Shown here: positions 1-7,691 of the stretch, one piece after another | Layout of the letters: every line of letters starts with the position of its first letter | Position numbering within the stretch: the first letter of the stretch is position 1 | DNA from: Streptomyces radiopugnans | GTDB taxonomy: Bacteria > Actinomycetota > Actinomycetes > Streptomycetales > Streptomycetaceae | DNA: 64,000 bases | Assembly: GCF_900110735.1 (NCBI RefSeq) | Contig: NZ_FOET01000004.1 | Location: 310,001 to 374,000 of the forward strand | Reading direction: 5' to 3' | The notes under the pieces: model-generated | The model's database searches: none | The model's input: only the letters and a program-made list of their open reading frames with translations | Told to the model about the DNA's origin: nothing | Translations under genes and position numbers: made by a program

Positions 1-7
1 GGGCGGG

Positions 8-1045
8 TCATCCCGGATGCCCCCGGCCGGTGGTCCGCTCCGGCACGGGCACGCCTTCCCCGGGCTCCTCCGGTGCCGCCGGCGTCCCGGACGGTTCGGG
101 TGACCCCGCCGATCCCTCCGGCTCCGGCGCGGCCGGGCGGCGGGCCAGGGCGCCCGCGCCCAGCGCGACCCCCGCCCCGACCAGCAGACTGCCGCCCGCC
201 TGTGCCCAGCCGTAGGAGCCGGTGGCCACCAGCGGAGCGGTCAGCGCCGCGCAGACCGGGATGAGCCCGGAGAAGAGCGTGGCCCGCTCGGCACCGATGC
301 GGCGGACGCCCGCGTACCAGCAGACGAAGCCGACCACCGTGACGACGACCGCCTGCCACAGCAGCGCCGCCGCCTCGGCCGGGTCCGGCATCCGCAGCCA
401 GGCGCGGCCGTCGAGCACCACACCGAGCAGCGCGGCCTCCAGCGCCGCCAGGGCGCAGGCCGCCGCGGACAGCAGCCGGGCGCCCAGCGGGCGCACCAGG
501 GGGACGGCGATCACCGCGAACCCCACCTCGCCCGCCAGCGCGGCGGCCGACCACAGCAGTCCGGCGGCGTCCGTGCGGCCCCAGCCCTGTACGGCCAGGG
601 CGCCGGCCGCCACCAGCAGCGCCCCGTGGACCACCGGGCGCGCGGGCCGGCGTCCGTCCAGGGCGGGGACGACCACGGCCACGACGACCGGCGCGCAGCC
701 GACCAGTACGCCGGGCACCGCGGGCTCGGCGGTCCGCTCGGCCGCCAGTACGGCGAGGTTGAAGCCGACCATCCCCACGGCGGCGAGCAGGGCGAGGCGC
801 GCCCACTGGCGTGCCGTCAGCAGGCGCAGGGGAGCCTGCGCGCCGCGTCCGAGCAGCGGCAGGAGCAGCAGGCAGGCCAGGCCGTAGCGCAGGGCCTGGC
901 CCCCGGCGTGGGGGTAGTCGCCGAGCACGCTGTTGGCGGTGAAGGATGCGCCGACCAGGCAGCAGGCGACGGCGGCGAGCAGGGCGCCGCGGCGGCGCGC
1001 GGCCGTGGAAGGGCCGGAGGAGGGGACGGAGGAGGGGGAGGTCAT
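8..1045 (-). CDS. EamA/DMT-superfamily transporter
   Basis: Integral membrane permease of 345 residues with about ten hydrophobic segments arranged as two EamA-type repeats (roughly residues 20-150 and 160-300), the normal DMT size. The last 45 residues are a hydrophilic Pro/Glu/Gly-rich tail, probably cytoplasmic. Such proteins export or import small metabolites; the substrate cannot be read from the sequence. The gene is divergent from a MocR-type PLP regulator, an arrangement often seen when the regulator controls the neighbouring transporter. The start has no Shine-Dalgarno, but a TAGCGT -10 hexamer sits 7 nt upstream of the ATG, so the mRNA may be leaderless. Confidence 0.88.
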   Translation of the reverse strand: MTSPSSVPSSGPSTAARRRGALLAAVACCLVGASFTANSVLGDYPHAGGQALRYGLACLLLLPLLGRGAQAPLRLLTARQWARLALLAAVGMVGFNLAVLAAERTAEPAVPGVLVGCAPVVVAVVVPALDGRRPARPVVHGALLVAAGALAVQGWGRTDAAGLLWSAAALAGEVGFAVIAVPLVRPLGARLLSAAACALAALEAALLGVVLDGRAWLRMPDPAEAAALLWQAVVVTVVGFVCWYAGVRRIGAERATLFSGLIPVCAALTAPLVATGSYGWAQAGGSLLVGAGVALGAGALARRPAAPEPEGSAGSPEPSGTPAAPEEPGEGVPVPERTTGRGHPG

Positions 1046-1052
1046 GAGATCG

Positions 1053-1081
1053 ACGCTAGGAAGCGGTGCGGTCCGGTTTAA
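1053..1081 (-). promoter_or_regulatory. Candidate promoter of the DMT transporter
   Basis: On the minus strand a TTAAAC -35-like hexamer (1081-1076) and a TAGCGT -10 hexamer (1058-1053) are 17 bp apart. The -10 ends 7 nt before the transporter ATG, which predicts a leaderless transcript. Read by eye only. Confidence 0.45.
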
Positions 1082-1084
1082 GGT

Positions 1085-1117
1085 CCACTTCCGTGACGGT
1101 TACGGGGACCACTTCCG
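1085..1117. promoter_or_regulatory. Direct-repeat operator candidate for the MocR regulator
   Basis: CCACTTCCG occurs twice exactly, at 1085-1093 and 1109-1117, 24 bp start to start (about two helical turns). The copies lie just upstream of the candidate transporter -35 and at the beginning of the regulator gene. MocR/GabR/PdxR proteins typically bind direct repeats next to a divergent promoter, so this is a fitting operator; binding is inferred. Confidence 0.4.
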
Positions 1118-2610
1118 GCGAAGACGGGGACCGGGGCGGGGACGAGGCGGGGCAGGGCGCGGAGCCGGGCGCCGGGCGCGGCGGGGGTGCGGCGTGGGGG
1201 CTGCTGCTCCCCGTCTCCTCGGCCCCGCCCCGGCAGCGCGGGCGCGCGCTCCAGGCCCGGCTGCGCGAGGCGGTGCGCTCGGGTCGGCTGGCGCCCGGCG
1301 CCCGGCTGCCCTCCAGCCGCGAACTCGCCGCCGACCTGGGGGTTTCCCGGGGCCTGGTCACCGAGGCGTACGAGCAGCTGACCGCCGAGGGCTATCTCAC
1401 CAGCAGCCGGGGTTCGGGCACCTGGGTGGGCAGCGCCGTGCGCGACGCCCCGGCGGGTGCCCCGCCCGCCGGGGAGCGTACGGCACTGCCGGCCGTGGAC
1501 TTCCGGCCCGGCTCCCCCGACCCGGCACTGTTCCCGCGTACCGCCTGGGCCGCCGCCCACCGCAGGGCGCTGGCCGGCCTGCCGCACAACGCCCTGGGCT
1601 ACCCCGATCCGCGCGGGCTGCCCGAACTGCGGTCCGCGGTGGCCGCCCTGCTGACTCGGCGGCGCGGGGTGGCCGCCGATCCCGGGCGGGTGGTGATCTG
1701 CTCGGGCGTGGCGCAGGCGATGACGCTCCTGGCCCTCACCCTGAACGAACGCGGGAGGTGGACGGTGGCGGTGGAGGCTCCGGGAAGCTTCGAACACGCG
1801 GCGCTGTTCGCGGCGGCCGGGCTGCGCACCGTGCCGGTCGGCATGGACGCGGAGGGACTGCTCCCCGGGGAGCTGGCGGCCTCGGGAGCGCGGGCCGCGG
1901 TGCTCACCCCCTCACACCAGTTCCCGTCCGGCATCGCCTACTCCGCCGCTCGCCGCTCGGCGCTGCTGGCCTGGGCCCGCGACGTGGACGGGCTGCTGGT
2001 CGAGGACGACTACGACGGCGACTTCCGCTACGACCGGGCGCCCGTCGGCGCGCTCCAGGGGCTCGACCCCCGGCGGGTCGCCTACACCGGGTCGGTCAGC
2101 AAGTCCCTCGCACCGGGGCTCCGGCTGGGCTGGCTGGTGGCGCCGGACGCTCTGACCGGGGAGATCGTGGAGCGCAAGCGGACCATGGACCTGGGCCATC
2201 CGGTGCTGGACCAGGCTCTGCTGGCCGACTTCATCGCCCGCGGCGAGTACGACCGGCAGTTGCGCCGCTGCGGACGCGCCTACCGGCAGCGGCGCGACGC
2301 ACTGCTGCGGGCCCTGGCGGAGCACATCGGGGGCACGGAGGTGACGGGGATCGCCGCGGGGCTCCACGTCATCGCCGCGCTGCCGCACCGGTGCGGCCCG
2401 CAGGAGCGCCTCCTCACCCGCGCGGCCCGGGCGGGGGTGGCGGTGCGGCCGCTGTCCGACTACCTGCCGCCGCGCCCGTCGTCCTCGCCGCCGGGGAGCG
2501 ACGGCGAGGACGACGGGCGCGTGCGGCTGGTGCTGGGCTACGCCCATCTGACGCCGAACCGGATCGCGCACGGCGTACGGCTGCTGGCCGAGGCGGCCCT
2601 GAGCCCATGA
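1093..2610 (+). CDS. MocR/PdxR-type GntR-family regulator with aminotransferase domain
   Basis: Transcription factor with an N-terminal GntR winged helix (about residues 45-110, including the LPSSRELAADLGVSRGLVTE helix-turn-helix) fused to a fold-type I aminotransferase-like domain that senses PLP or an amino compound. The probable PLP Schiff-base lysine is K337 in GSVSKSLAPG. I chose the GTG at 1093 (AAGG about 9 nt upstream), giving 505 residues; an in-frame GTG at 1066 gives 514. The alanine/glycine-rich stretch before the winged helix makes the true start uncertain. It is divergent from the DMT transporter, its likely target, and probably also regulates itself. Known relatives control pyridoxine or GABA metabolism; the effector here is unknown. 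Confidence 0.88.
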   Translation: MTVTGTTSGEDGDRGGDEAGQGAEPGAGRGGGAAWGLLLPVSSAPPRQRGRALQARLREAVRSGRLAPGARLPSSRELAADLGVSRGLVTEAYEQLTAEGYLTSSRGSGTWVGSAVRDAPAGAPPAGERTALPAVDFRPGSPDPALFPRTAWAAAHRRALAGLPHNALGYPDPRGLPELRSAVAALLTRRRGVAADPGRVVICSGVAQAMTLLALTLNERGRWTVAVEAPGSFEHAALFAAAGLRTVPVGMDAEGLLPGELAASGARAAVLTPSHQFPSGIAYSAARRSALLAWARDVDGLLVEDDYDGDFRYDRAPVGALQGLDPRRVAYTGSVSKSLAPGLRLGWLVAPDALTGEIVERKRTMDLGHPVLDQALLADFIARGEYDRQLRRCGRAYRQRRDALLRALAEHIGGTEVTGIAAGLHVIAALPHRCGPQERLLTRAARAGVAVRPLSDYLPPRPSSSPPGSDGEDDGRVRLVLGYAHLTPNRIAHGVRLLAEAALSP

Positions 2611-2743
2611 GGAGGGAGGGCTCGCGAGGGGAGGAGAGGGCTTGTGAGGAAAAGCGGCCGCCCTCCCCCGGCCCGTCCGCGGTCTCACGCGGCCTCCCCC
2701 GAGTGCCGGACCGCCGTGCGCGCCCGAAGGGTCCGCCGCCGTG

Positions 2744-3118
2744 TCAGATCTCCAGCTCCGCCTCGATCCTGCGCAACTGGTGCCGGGCCATGGCGAGGTT
2801 CGCCCGCGTCTTGTCCAGGGCCAGGTAGAGGAAGAGGCCGTTGTTGCCGCGCCCCCTCAGCAGGCGGATCAGGTGGTACTGCCCGCCGAGGGTGATCAGG
2901 ATGTCCTCGATCTCGTCCTTCAGGCCCAGCATCTCCATGGTGCGCACCTTGGCGCGGACCACGTCGGTGTTGCCGGCGGCGGCGACGTTCAGGTCGAGGT
3001 CCTTGCCCCCTCCGACGGTGCCCAGCGCCATGCCGCTGGTGTAGTCGACGAGGGCGGCTCCGAGGGAGCCCTCGATGGCGGTCATCGCTTCCTTGAGGGA
3101 GGTTTCGACGTTGGCCAT
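2744..3118 (-). CDS. Roadblock/LC7-family protein
   Basis: Cytoplasmic 124-residue single-domain protein. A Roadblock/LC7-like fold is suggested by the pattern ALVDYTSGMALG near the N-terminus, the ILITLGGQYHLIRLL strand in the middle and the C-terminal helix rich in Arg and Leu. In bacteria such proteins modulate MglA/Ras-like GTPases or act as scaffolds. It is the last gene of a minus-strand group with a second, clearly paralogous Roadblock protein (4553-4990), a third Roadblock-like protein and a PATAN-like protein. AAGGAAG lies before the ATG, and a perfect 18-bp palindrome lies in the 147-bp gap upstream, so it may also have its own promoter. No GTPase is encoded nearby. Confidence 0.75.
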   Translation of the reverse strand: MANVETSLKEAMTAIEGSLGAALVDYTSGMALGTVGGGKDLDLNVAAAGNTDVVRAKVRTMEMLGLKDEIEDILITLGGQYHLIRLLRGRGNNGLFLYLALDKTRANLAMARHQLRRIEAELEI

Positions 3119-3139
3119 GGCTGTCGCACTTCCTTTCCG

Positions 3140-3157
3140 CGTGCACCGCGGTGCACG
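3140..3157. promoter_or_regulatory. Perfect 18-bp palindrome upstream of Roadblock gene
   Basis: CGTGCACCG followed directly by CGGTGCACG, a perfect dyad with no spacer, 22 bp before the ATG at 3118. It lies between a possible minus-strand -10 (TATGTC, about 3172-3177) and the start codon. An operator for a dimeric regulator is the simplest reading; an RNA hairpin is possible. Confidence 0.4.
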
Positions 3158-3265
3158 TTCCGGTCTTTCGTTGACATATCGGGTGACCGCAGGCGGGTTC
3201 GCCCGCGGTGCGGGGCCGGGATGGCCGGGCGGGCGGCCGGGTGGCGCCGGTGGTCTCGGCTCGGC

Positions 3266-3700
3266 TCAGTCGTCCTCCGGCCGTTCGTCCGCGCCCGCGG
3301 CCAGGCGGGCGATGCGCGCTCCGGTCCGGCGGGCCTCCAGGTGGATCCGGCCCACGTTGGCGCGCGGCTCCGCCAGGACGGCCAGGACGGCGGCGGGGCC
3401 CGCCGCGTAGGCCGCGACGTAGCCCTTCTCCCCCCGTACCAGCAGTTCGCGGAAGTGCCCCCGGTCGGCGGTGTCCGCCAGCCGCAGCGCGTCGGCAAGG
3501 GCGGCGGCGGTGAGCGCCGCCAGGGCGGCGGCCTGTGTTCCGGGGGCGTCCTCGGCGAGCAGTACGCCCCCGGTGCCGACCGCGAGGGCACCGGTCAGAT
3601 GGGGGACCCGGGAACGCAGCACGCGCAGCTCGCGCAGCACCTCCGGGTCGGCCGCGGCGGGCTGCCGCAGCCCGGCGAACTGCTTGAGCGCGCGCCTCAC
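3266..3700 (-). CDS. Roadblock/LC7-domain regulator (actinobacterial type)
   Basis: Predicted 144-residue Roadblock/LC7 protein. The chosen GTG start (3700) gives a protein beginning VRRALKQF; an ATG at 3760 would overlap the upstream gene by 23 bp. Recognisable features are the VPHLTGALAVGTGGVLLAED hairpin, a long Ala/Leu helix and the ELLVRGEKGYVAAYAAG strand pair ending in a basic helix (LEARRTGARIARL), like actinobacterial predicted regulators of Ras-like GTPases. It sits 37 bp downstream of the PATAN-like gene in the same orientation and belongs to the same putative operon. Acts in the cytoplasm, probably through homo- or heterodimers with the other two Roadblock proteins. Confidence 0.72.
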   Translation of the reverse strand: MRRALKQFAGLRQPAAADPEVLRELRVLRSRVPHLTGALAVGTGGVLLAEDAPGTQAAALAALTAAALADALRLADTADRGHFRELLVRGEKGYVAAYAAGPAAVLAVLAEPRANVGRIHLEARRTGARIARLAAGADERPEDD

Positions 3701-3737
3701 GGCAGGGCTCCGGGGCCGGCGGGAACGGTTCGGTGCA

Positions 3738-4556
3738 TCACAGGCGCGCCTCCAGGGCATCGCGGATCCGGAGCAGCAGGGCGATGTCCGGGTCGGCGGA
3801 CATCTCCGGGGTCCGGGCGGCGGACGCGGGGGACGGGAGCGGGAGGGACCCTGGCACCCGGGTCACCGGTGCCGACGGGGCCCGGGAGGGGGGCGCCGTC
3901 GCGGGGGCGGGCGTCCGGATGTGCCCGGCGGCGGCCAGCCGCCGTACGTCGATCAGCACGTGGAAGGCCGGGCGGCCGAGCCGGCGCGCGATGCCGGCGG
4001 GGGTGCGCACCCCGTCCGCCAGTTCCAGGACGGCCCACTGCCTGCGGGTCGGGGCGGGAGAGCCGGTCTCCCGCGTCCGGACCACCGGGGCGGTGTCCAC
4101 CTCCGGGTGCGGCCACAGGTCCTCCAGCAGCCTTCTGCGGCGCAGGACCTCGCGCTGCAGGTCCCCGGCCGGGACCGGACGGACGGGCCCCAGCCAGTGG
4201 GAGAGGCCGCTGCGGAACCGGGCCGGTCCGCTGCCCGGGGCGAGGGCGAAGAAGGCCGCGTCGTACAGCGCGCCCAGGTGGTAGACCTCCAGCTCGCCCC
4301 GGGTCAGCCGGCCGTTGTCGACCAGGAAGCGTGCGACCTGCCGGCGGGCCCCCGCCCGCTCCACGGCCTCCCGCCACCCCTCGGCGGGGAGCCTGCCGCC
4401 GAGGGTGAGCAGCACCTCCAGCCCCGGGGAGACGGGGCTCTCCGCGTGGACCACCTCGCCGTCGCGCAGGTAGAGGGTCCCGTTGCCGCGCAGCAGCGCC
4501 CCGGTGGCCCGCCGCGCCGCGAGATGGCCGAGCATCGGGGAGAGGGCGGCCCTCAC
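3738..4556 (-). CDS. PATAN (DUF4388)-like protein with winged-helix C-terminus
   Basis: A 272-residue protein starting at a GTG that overlaps the upstream stop as GTGA, indicating translational coupling. Residues 1 to about 125 resemble a PATAN/DUF4388 domain (LAARRATGALL, then GTLYLRDGEVVHAES and a GLEVLLTLGG helix), found in bacterial signalling proteins that transmit polarity or gliding signals. A linker leads to a likely winged helix at about residues 165-225 (AVLELADGVRTPAGIARRLG then a recognition-like helix), and a Pro/Ala/Ser-rich tail follows. It sits between Roadblock genes; PATAN and Roadblock proteins often occur together with MglA-type GTPases, but none is present here. Function in Streptomyces is unknown. 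Confidence 0.65.
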   Translation of the reverse strand: MRAALSPMLGHLAARRATGALLRGNGTLYLRDGEVVHAESPVSPGLEVLLTLGGRLPAEGWREAVERAGARRQVARFLVDNGRLTRGELEVYHLGALYDAAFFALAPGSGPARFRSGLSHWLGPVRPVPAGDLQREVLRRRRLLEDLWPHPEVDTAPVVRTRETGSPAPTRRQWAVLELADGVRTPAGIARRLGRPAFHVLIDVRRLAAAGHIRTPAPATAPPSRAPSAPVTRVPGSLPLPSPASAARTPEMSADPDIALLLRIRDALEARL

Positions 4557-4990
4557 GCGAGCACCAGCCGCTCGCAGAGGTGGCGCAGGCGGATGCGGGC
4601 GAGGGCGAGGTTGCCGTCCTCCCGGTCGAGCCACAGATGGATGAAGAGGCTGCCGTCGAAGACCTGCTGCCCGATGAAGCGCAGCAGGTGGTAACCGTCG
4701 CGGGTGGTGACGATGAGGTCCTCGACCGGCTCTCCCGCACCGGGCTCCGCCTCCCTCCCCGGCTCCCCGTCGCCGCTTGCGCTCCTGGAGCCGCCGGGTC
4801 CGGCGAACGCGGTGTGCTCGGCCGCCGTGCGGGCGAGTTCGGCAGTCTCGGCGGCGGTCGTCTCGTGGTCTCCGCACGACGGCTCGCCCACCGCTCCGAG
4901 CGCGAGCCCGCTGGTCCAGTCGACCACGGCGGCGCCGCGGGCGCCGGGCAGTGTCATGGCCTCGAGCAGGCACTCGTCGATTCCGGGCAC
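4553..4990 (-). CDS. Roadblock/LC7-family protein with acidic insert
   Basis: I place the start at the GTG at 4990 because AGGAGGGG lies 8 nt upstream; the 145-residue product then begins VPGIDECLLEAM and aligns by eye with the other Roadblock protein (2744-3118). Shared features are GAAVVDWTSGLALGAVG at the N-terminus, DLIVTTRDGYHLLRFI in the centre and the C-terminal LARIRLRHLCERL helix. It differs by a central Gly/Glu/Ser-rich insert of about 30 residues. The upstream ATG at 5062 would add 24 low-complexity residues. It is the first gene of the operon and is coupled to the PATAN-like gene by a GTGA overlap. Confidence 0.72.
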   Translation of the reverse strand: MPGIDECLLEAMTLPGARGAAVVDWTSGLALGAVGEPSCGDHETTAAETAELARTAAEHTAFAGPGGSRSASGDGEPGREAEPGAGEPVEDLIVTTRDGYHLLRFIGQQVFDGSLFIHLWLDREDGNLALARIRLRHLCERLVLA

Positions 4991-5355
4991 GCGCGGCTCC
5001 CCTCCTGCTCGACGCGCGGACGCACCCACCGGTGGTGCGGAAGTGACGATGAGATTACGCATCGTGTCACCCGTTCCGGGCACATTTGATCGATTCCGAC
5101 CGTGGAAGCGACGTACTGTTCGAGTGGCAAATGAACTTGTCATTTTCACGTCGCTCTCCGCCCGCCTGCCCGGCGCCTGTTCCGGCGTCCGCTCCGGCAT
5201 CCGCCCGGCGCGGGATGCCGGCGCGGACGGGCACCGCCGCGTTTACCCGGAACAGGTCGGCACGCGGCGGAGCGGTTCCCCTCCGTTCGCCTCGCGAGGC
5301 CACCATGACCGGCCGTACGACCCGCTCCGCCCGACGTTCAGGAGGCTGTCCGCCC
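4991..5355. other. Divergent intergenic region (Roadblock operon / phoD)
   Basis: No convincing gene. The part at 5075-5160 is clearly AT-richer than its surroundings and holds an inverted repeat (AAATGA, 5-nt spacer, TCATTT; 5129-5145). It should contain both divergent promoters, but I could not assign -35/-10 pairs confidently. An AGGAGG-type ribosome site for phoD lies at about 5340-5345. Confidence 0.5.
5129..5145. promoter_or_regulatory. AT-rich inverted repeat between divergent promoters
   Basis: AAATGA-ACTTG-TCATTT, a perfect 6-bp dyad with a 5-nt spacer, in the only AT-rich patch of this gap. Possible operator for the Roadblock operon, phoD or both. Confidence 0.3.
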
Positions 5356-6945
5356 ATGGCACAACAGGAATCACCGGAGAGCGCCGCGCCCGCACGGCGC
5401 TCGGTTCTGCGCGGCACGCTGGCGGCCTCGGCCGCGCTGTCCCTGCCGGCCGCCGCGCTGGGACCGGCCGCCGCCCCCGCGCTGGCGCTGTCGGGGCGGC
5501 CGAGGGCCGGCTGGGGGGTGCAGACCGGGGACGTGACGGCCACGTCCGGCCTGGTGTGGGTGCGCTCGGACCGCCCGGCCCGGATGCTGGTGGAGACCTC
5601 CGCCACGGAGTCCTTCCGCAACGCGCGCCGCTGGCACGGTCCCCTGCTGGGGCCGGACACGGACTTCACCGGGACGACGGCGCTGCACGGACTGCCGCCG
5701 GGCCGGCAGATCCACTACCGGGTGGTACTGGCCGACCCCGACGACCCCCGGCGCACCGGCGAGCCGGTCCACGGCACCTTCCGCACCGCCCCCGCGCGGC
5801 GCCGGGACGGGGTGCGCTTCGTGTGGTCGGGCGACCTGGCCGGGCAGGGCTGGGGCATCAACCCCGACCGCGGCGGCTATCCGATCTTCGACGAGATGGC
5901 CCGGCTGGACCCGGACTTCTTCCTCTTCAGCGGCGACACCGTCTACGCCGACGGCCCGCTGGCCGAGACCGTGGCGCTGCCCGGCGGCGGTACGTGGCGC
6001 AACGTGGTCACCGAGGAGAAGGCGAAGGTCGCCGAGACCCTCGACGAGTACCGGGGCAACTTCCGCTACAACCTCATGGCCGAGTCGCTGCGGCGCTTCA
6101 ACGCGCAGGTTCCCTCGATCGTGCAGTGGGACGACCACGAGGTGGTCAACAACTGGTATCCCGGCGAGATCCTCACCGACGCCCGCTACACCGAGCGGCG
6201 CGTGGACGTGCTGGCGGCCCGGGCCCGGCGGGCGTTCGGCGAGTACTTCCCCCTGTCCTCGCCGCGGCGCGACCGCGACGGGCGGATCTACCGGGTGGTG
6301 CGCCACGGCCCGCTGCTGGACGTCTTCGTGCTGGACATGCGCACGTACCGCAACGCCAACTCCCGCGGCCTTCAGACCTCCGACCCACAGGGTGTGCTGG
6401 GCGCGGAGCAACTGGCCTGGCTCAAGCGGGAGCTGGCGCGCTCGCGCGCGGTGTGGAAGGTGATCGCCTCGGACATGCCGCTGGGGCTGGTCGTCTCCGA
6501 CGGCGCGGACGTCGAGGCGGTGGCGCAGGGCGACCCGGGCGCGCCGCTGGGGCGCGAGCTGCAGATCGCCGAACTGCTGCGGTTCGTCCGCGACCGGCGG
6601 ATCACCGGCACGGTGTGGCTGACCGCGGACGTGCACCACACCTCGGCCCAGCACTACGACCCGGCGCGGGCGGCGTTCGGGGACTTCGCGCCGTTCTGGG
6701 AGTTCGTCACCGGGCCGCTGAACGCCGGGGCCTTCCCGGCGAGCGCGCTGGACGGCACCTTCGGCCCCGAGCGGGTCTTCGTCAAGGCGCCCGAGCGCGG
6801 CAACGTCCCGCCGAGCGAGGGTTACCAGTTCTACGGCCAGGTGGACATCGACGGCGACAGCGGCGAGCTGACGGTGCGGCTGCGCGAGGAGGGCGGCGCG
6901 GTGCTGTTCACCAAGGTGCTGCGTCCCGGTCTCGTGGGGCAGTAG
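5356..6945 (+). CDS. phoD: PhoD-family alkaline phosphatase (Tat-exported)
   Basis: Secreted phosphodiesterase/alkaline phosphatase of 529 residues. Residues 1 to about 46 form a twin-arginine signal (ARRSVLRG with R14-R15, then an Ala/Leu-rich core), consistent with folded, metal-loaded export. An N-terminal domain (WGVQTGDVTATSGLVWVRSD) precedes the metallophosphatase domain, which carries the PhoD motifs SGDLAGQGWG, FSGDTVYADGP and WDDHEVVNNW (around residue 258), with VHHTSAQHYD near the end. PhoD enzymes bind Ca and Fe and release phosphate from mono- and diesters outside the cell. I chose the ATG at 5356 because AGGAGG lies about 10 nt upstream and the Tat signal follows. PhoP control is usual in the family, but I see no clear PHO box. 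Confidence 0.93.
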   Translation: MAQQESPESAAPARRSVLRGTLAASAALSLPAAALGPAAAPALALSGRPRAGWGVQTGDVTATSGLVWVRSDRPARMLVETSATESFRNARRWHGPLLGPDTDFTGTTALHGLPPGRQIHYRVVLADPDDPRRTGEPVHGTFRTAPARRRDGVRFVWSGDLAGQGWGINPDRGGYPIFDEMARLDPDFFLFSGDTVYADGPLAETVALPGGGTWRNVVTEEKAKVAETLDEYRGNFRYNLMAESLRRFNAQVPSIVQWDDHEVVNNWYPGEILTDARYTERRVDVLAARARRAFGEYFPLSSPRRDRDGRIYRVVRHGPLLDVFVLDMRTYRNANSRGLQTSDPQGVLGAEQLAWLKRELARSRAVWKVIASDMPLGLVVSDGADVEAVAQGDPGAPLGRELQIAELLRFVRDRRITGTVWLTADVHHTSAQHYDPARAAFGDFAPFWEFVTGPLNAGAFPASALDGTFGPERVFVKAPERGNVPPSEGYQFYGQVDIDGDSGELTVRLREEGGAVLFTKVLRPGLVGQ

Positions 6946-6993
6946 GGCCCGGGCGTCCATGGGTCCGGCGCGCCACGGCGCGATACGGCGCAA

Positions 6994-6999
6994 TACGCT
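6994..6999 (+). promoter_or_regulatory. -10 element for a probably leaderless DUF1990 mRNA
   Basis: TACGCT ends 6 nt before the ATG at 7006 and no Shine-Dalgarno is present, the pattern of a leaderless Streptomyces transcript. The -35 is not convincing. Confidence 0.35.
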
Positions 7000-7005
7000 G
7001 CGCCC

Positions 7006-7572
7006 ATGGACGCGAGCGACGACCGCACGGACGACCCCGCGGCCGGCCTGACGTACGCCGGGGCGGGCGCCACCCGCGAGGGGGACCCGTCCGGCTACCC
7101 GCCGGGCTTCGGGCGGCTGCGGGTGCGCACCCGCCTCGGCTCGGGCCGGGAGGTCTTCCTGGCCGCCGGGCGGGCCGTGCTGACCTGGCGGATGCACCGG
7201 GCCATGGGCGTGGGGATGGCCACCGCCTCCCCGCGCGCCGAGCCCGGGGTGCGCGTGGTGGTGGGCCTGGGCACCGGAAGGCTGAGGATCCACGCGCCGT
7301 GCCGGGTGGTGTGGACGGCGGACGGCGAGCGGCGGGCGGGCTTCGGCTACGGGACGCTGCCGGGGCACCCGGAGAGCGGCGAGGAGGCGTTCGTCGTGGA
7401 ACTGGACGACGACGGGGCGGTCTGGCTGGAGGTACGGGCCTTCAGCCGCCCCGAGGTGTGGTGGGCGCGGGCCGCCGGGCCGCTCGTCCCGCTGTTCCAG
7501 CGGCTGTACGCCCGGCGGTGCGGGGCGGTGCTGCGGAGGCTCTCCCGCGCCTCGCGCCGCCCCCGTGCCTGA
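7006..7572 (+). CDS. DUF1990 family protein
   Basis: Soluble protein of 188 residues matching the DUF1990 pattern: LTYAGAGATREG near the start, a central PCRVVWTADGERRAGFGYGTLPGHPESGEEAF segment (read here in two parts: the VVW strand and the GFGYGTLPGHPE turn) and a C-terminal aromatic/Arg-rich part ending in LYARRCGAVLRR. The family is widespread in actinobacteria and plants and resembles START/SRPBCC-like folds; its biochemical role is not established. It stands 60 bp after phoD with its own probable leaderless start. Confidence 0.82.
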   Translation: MDASDDRTDDPAAGLTYAGAGATREGDPSGYPPGFGRLRVRTRLGSGREVFLAAGRAVLTWRMHRAMGVGMATASPRAEPGVRVVVGLGTGRLRIHAPCRVVWTADGERRAGFGYGTLPGHPESGEEAFVVELDDDGAVWLEVRAFSRPEVWWARAAGPLVPLFQRLYARRCGAVLRRLSRASRRPRA

Positions 7573-7581
7573 CGGAGCGCT

Positions 7582-7608
7582 CGGCGAAACCGGCGAAACC
7601 GGCGAAAA
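7582..7608 (+). repeat. Three tandem 9-bp repeats
   Basis: CGGCGAAAC repeated three times head to tail (the last copy ends in A), directly after the DUF1990 stop codon. A weak hairpin (AAGGGC...GCCCTT) follows. Possible remnant of slippage or part of a terminator; no function assigned. Confidence 0.6.
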
Positions 7609-7691
7609 AGGGCATGGTTCCCAGAAGGCCCTTAACCCATCGGTCACAAACCGTTCGTGATCACGCAACACCGGTCGGCGAGAGTGGCCGC

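Noticed and set aside
5215..5355. PHO box upstream of phoD
   Set aside because: GTTC occurs at 5275 and 5285, but the spacing is 10 rather than 11 bp and the rest of each unit does not fit the repeat. Only single partial units were seen elsewhere.
7582..7608. Tandem 9-bp repeats as a CRISPR or VNTR array
   Set aside because: Only three units without spacers; too short for either.
5371..7671. Long minus-strand open frame (766 codons) opposite phoD
   Set aside because: It is antisense to phoD and the DUF1990 gene, has Arg/Pro/Gln/His-rich shadow composition and no domain, and arises from GC bias.
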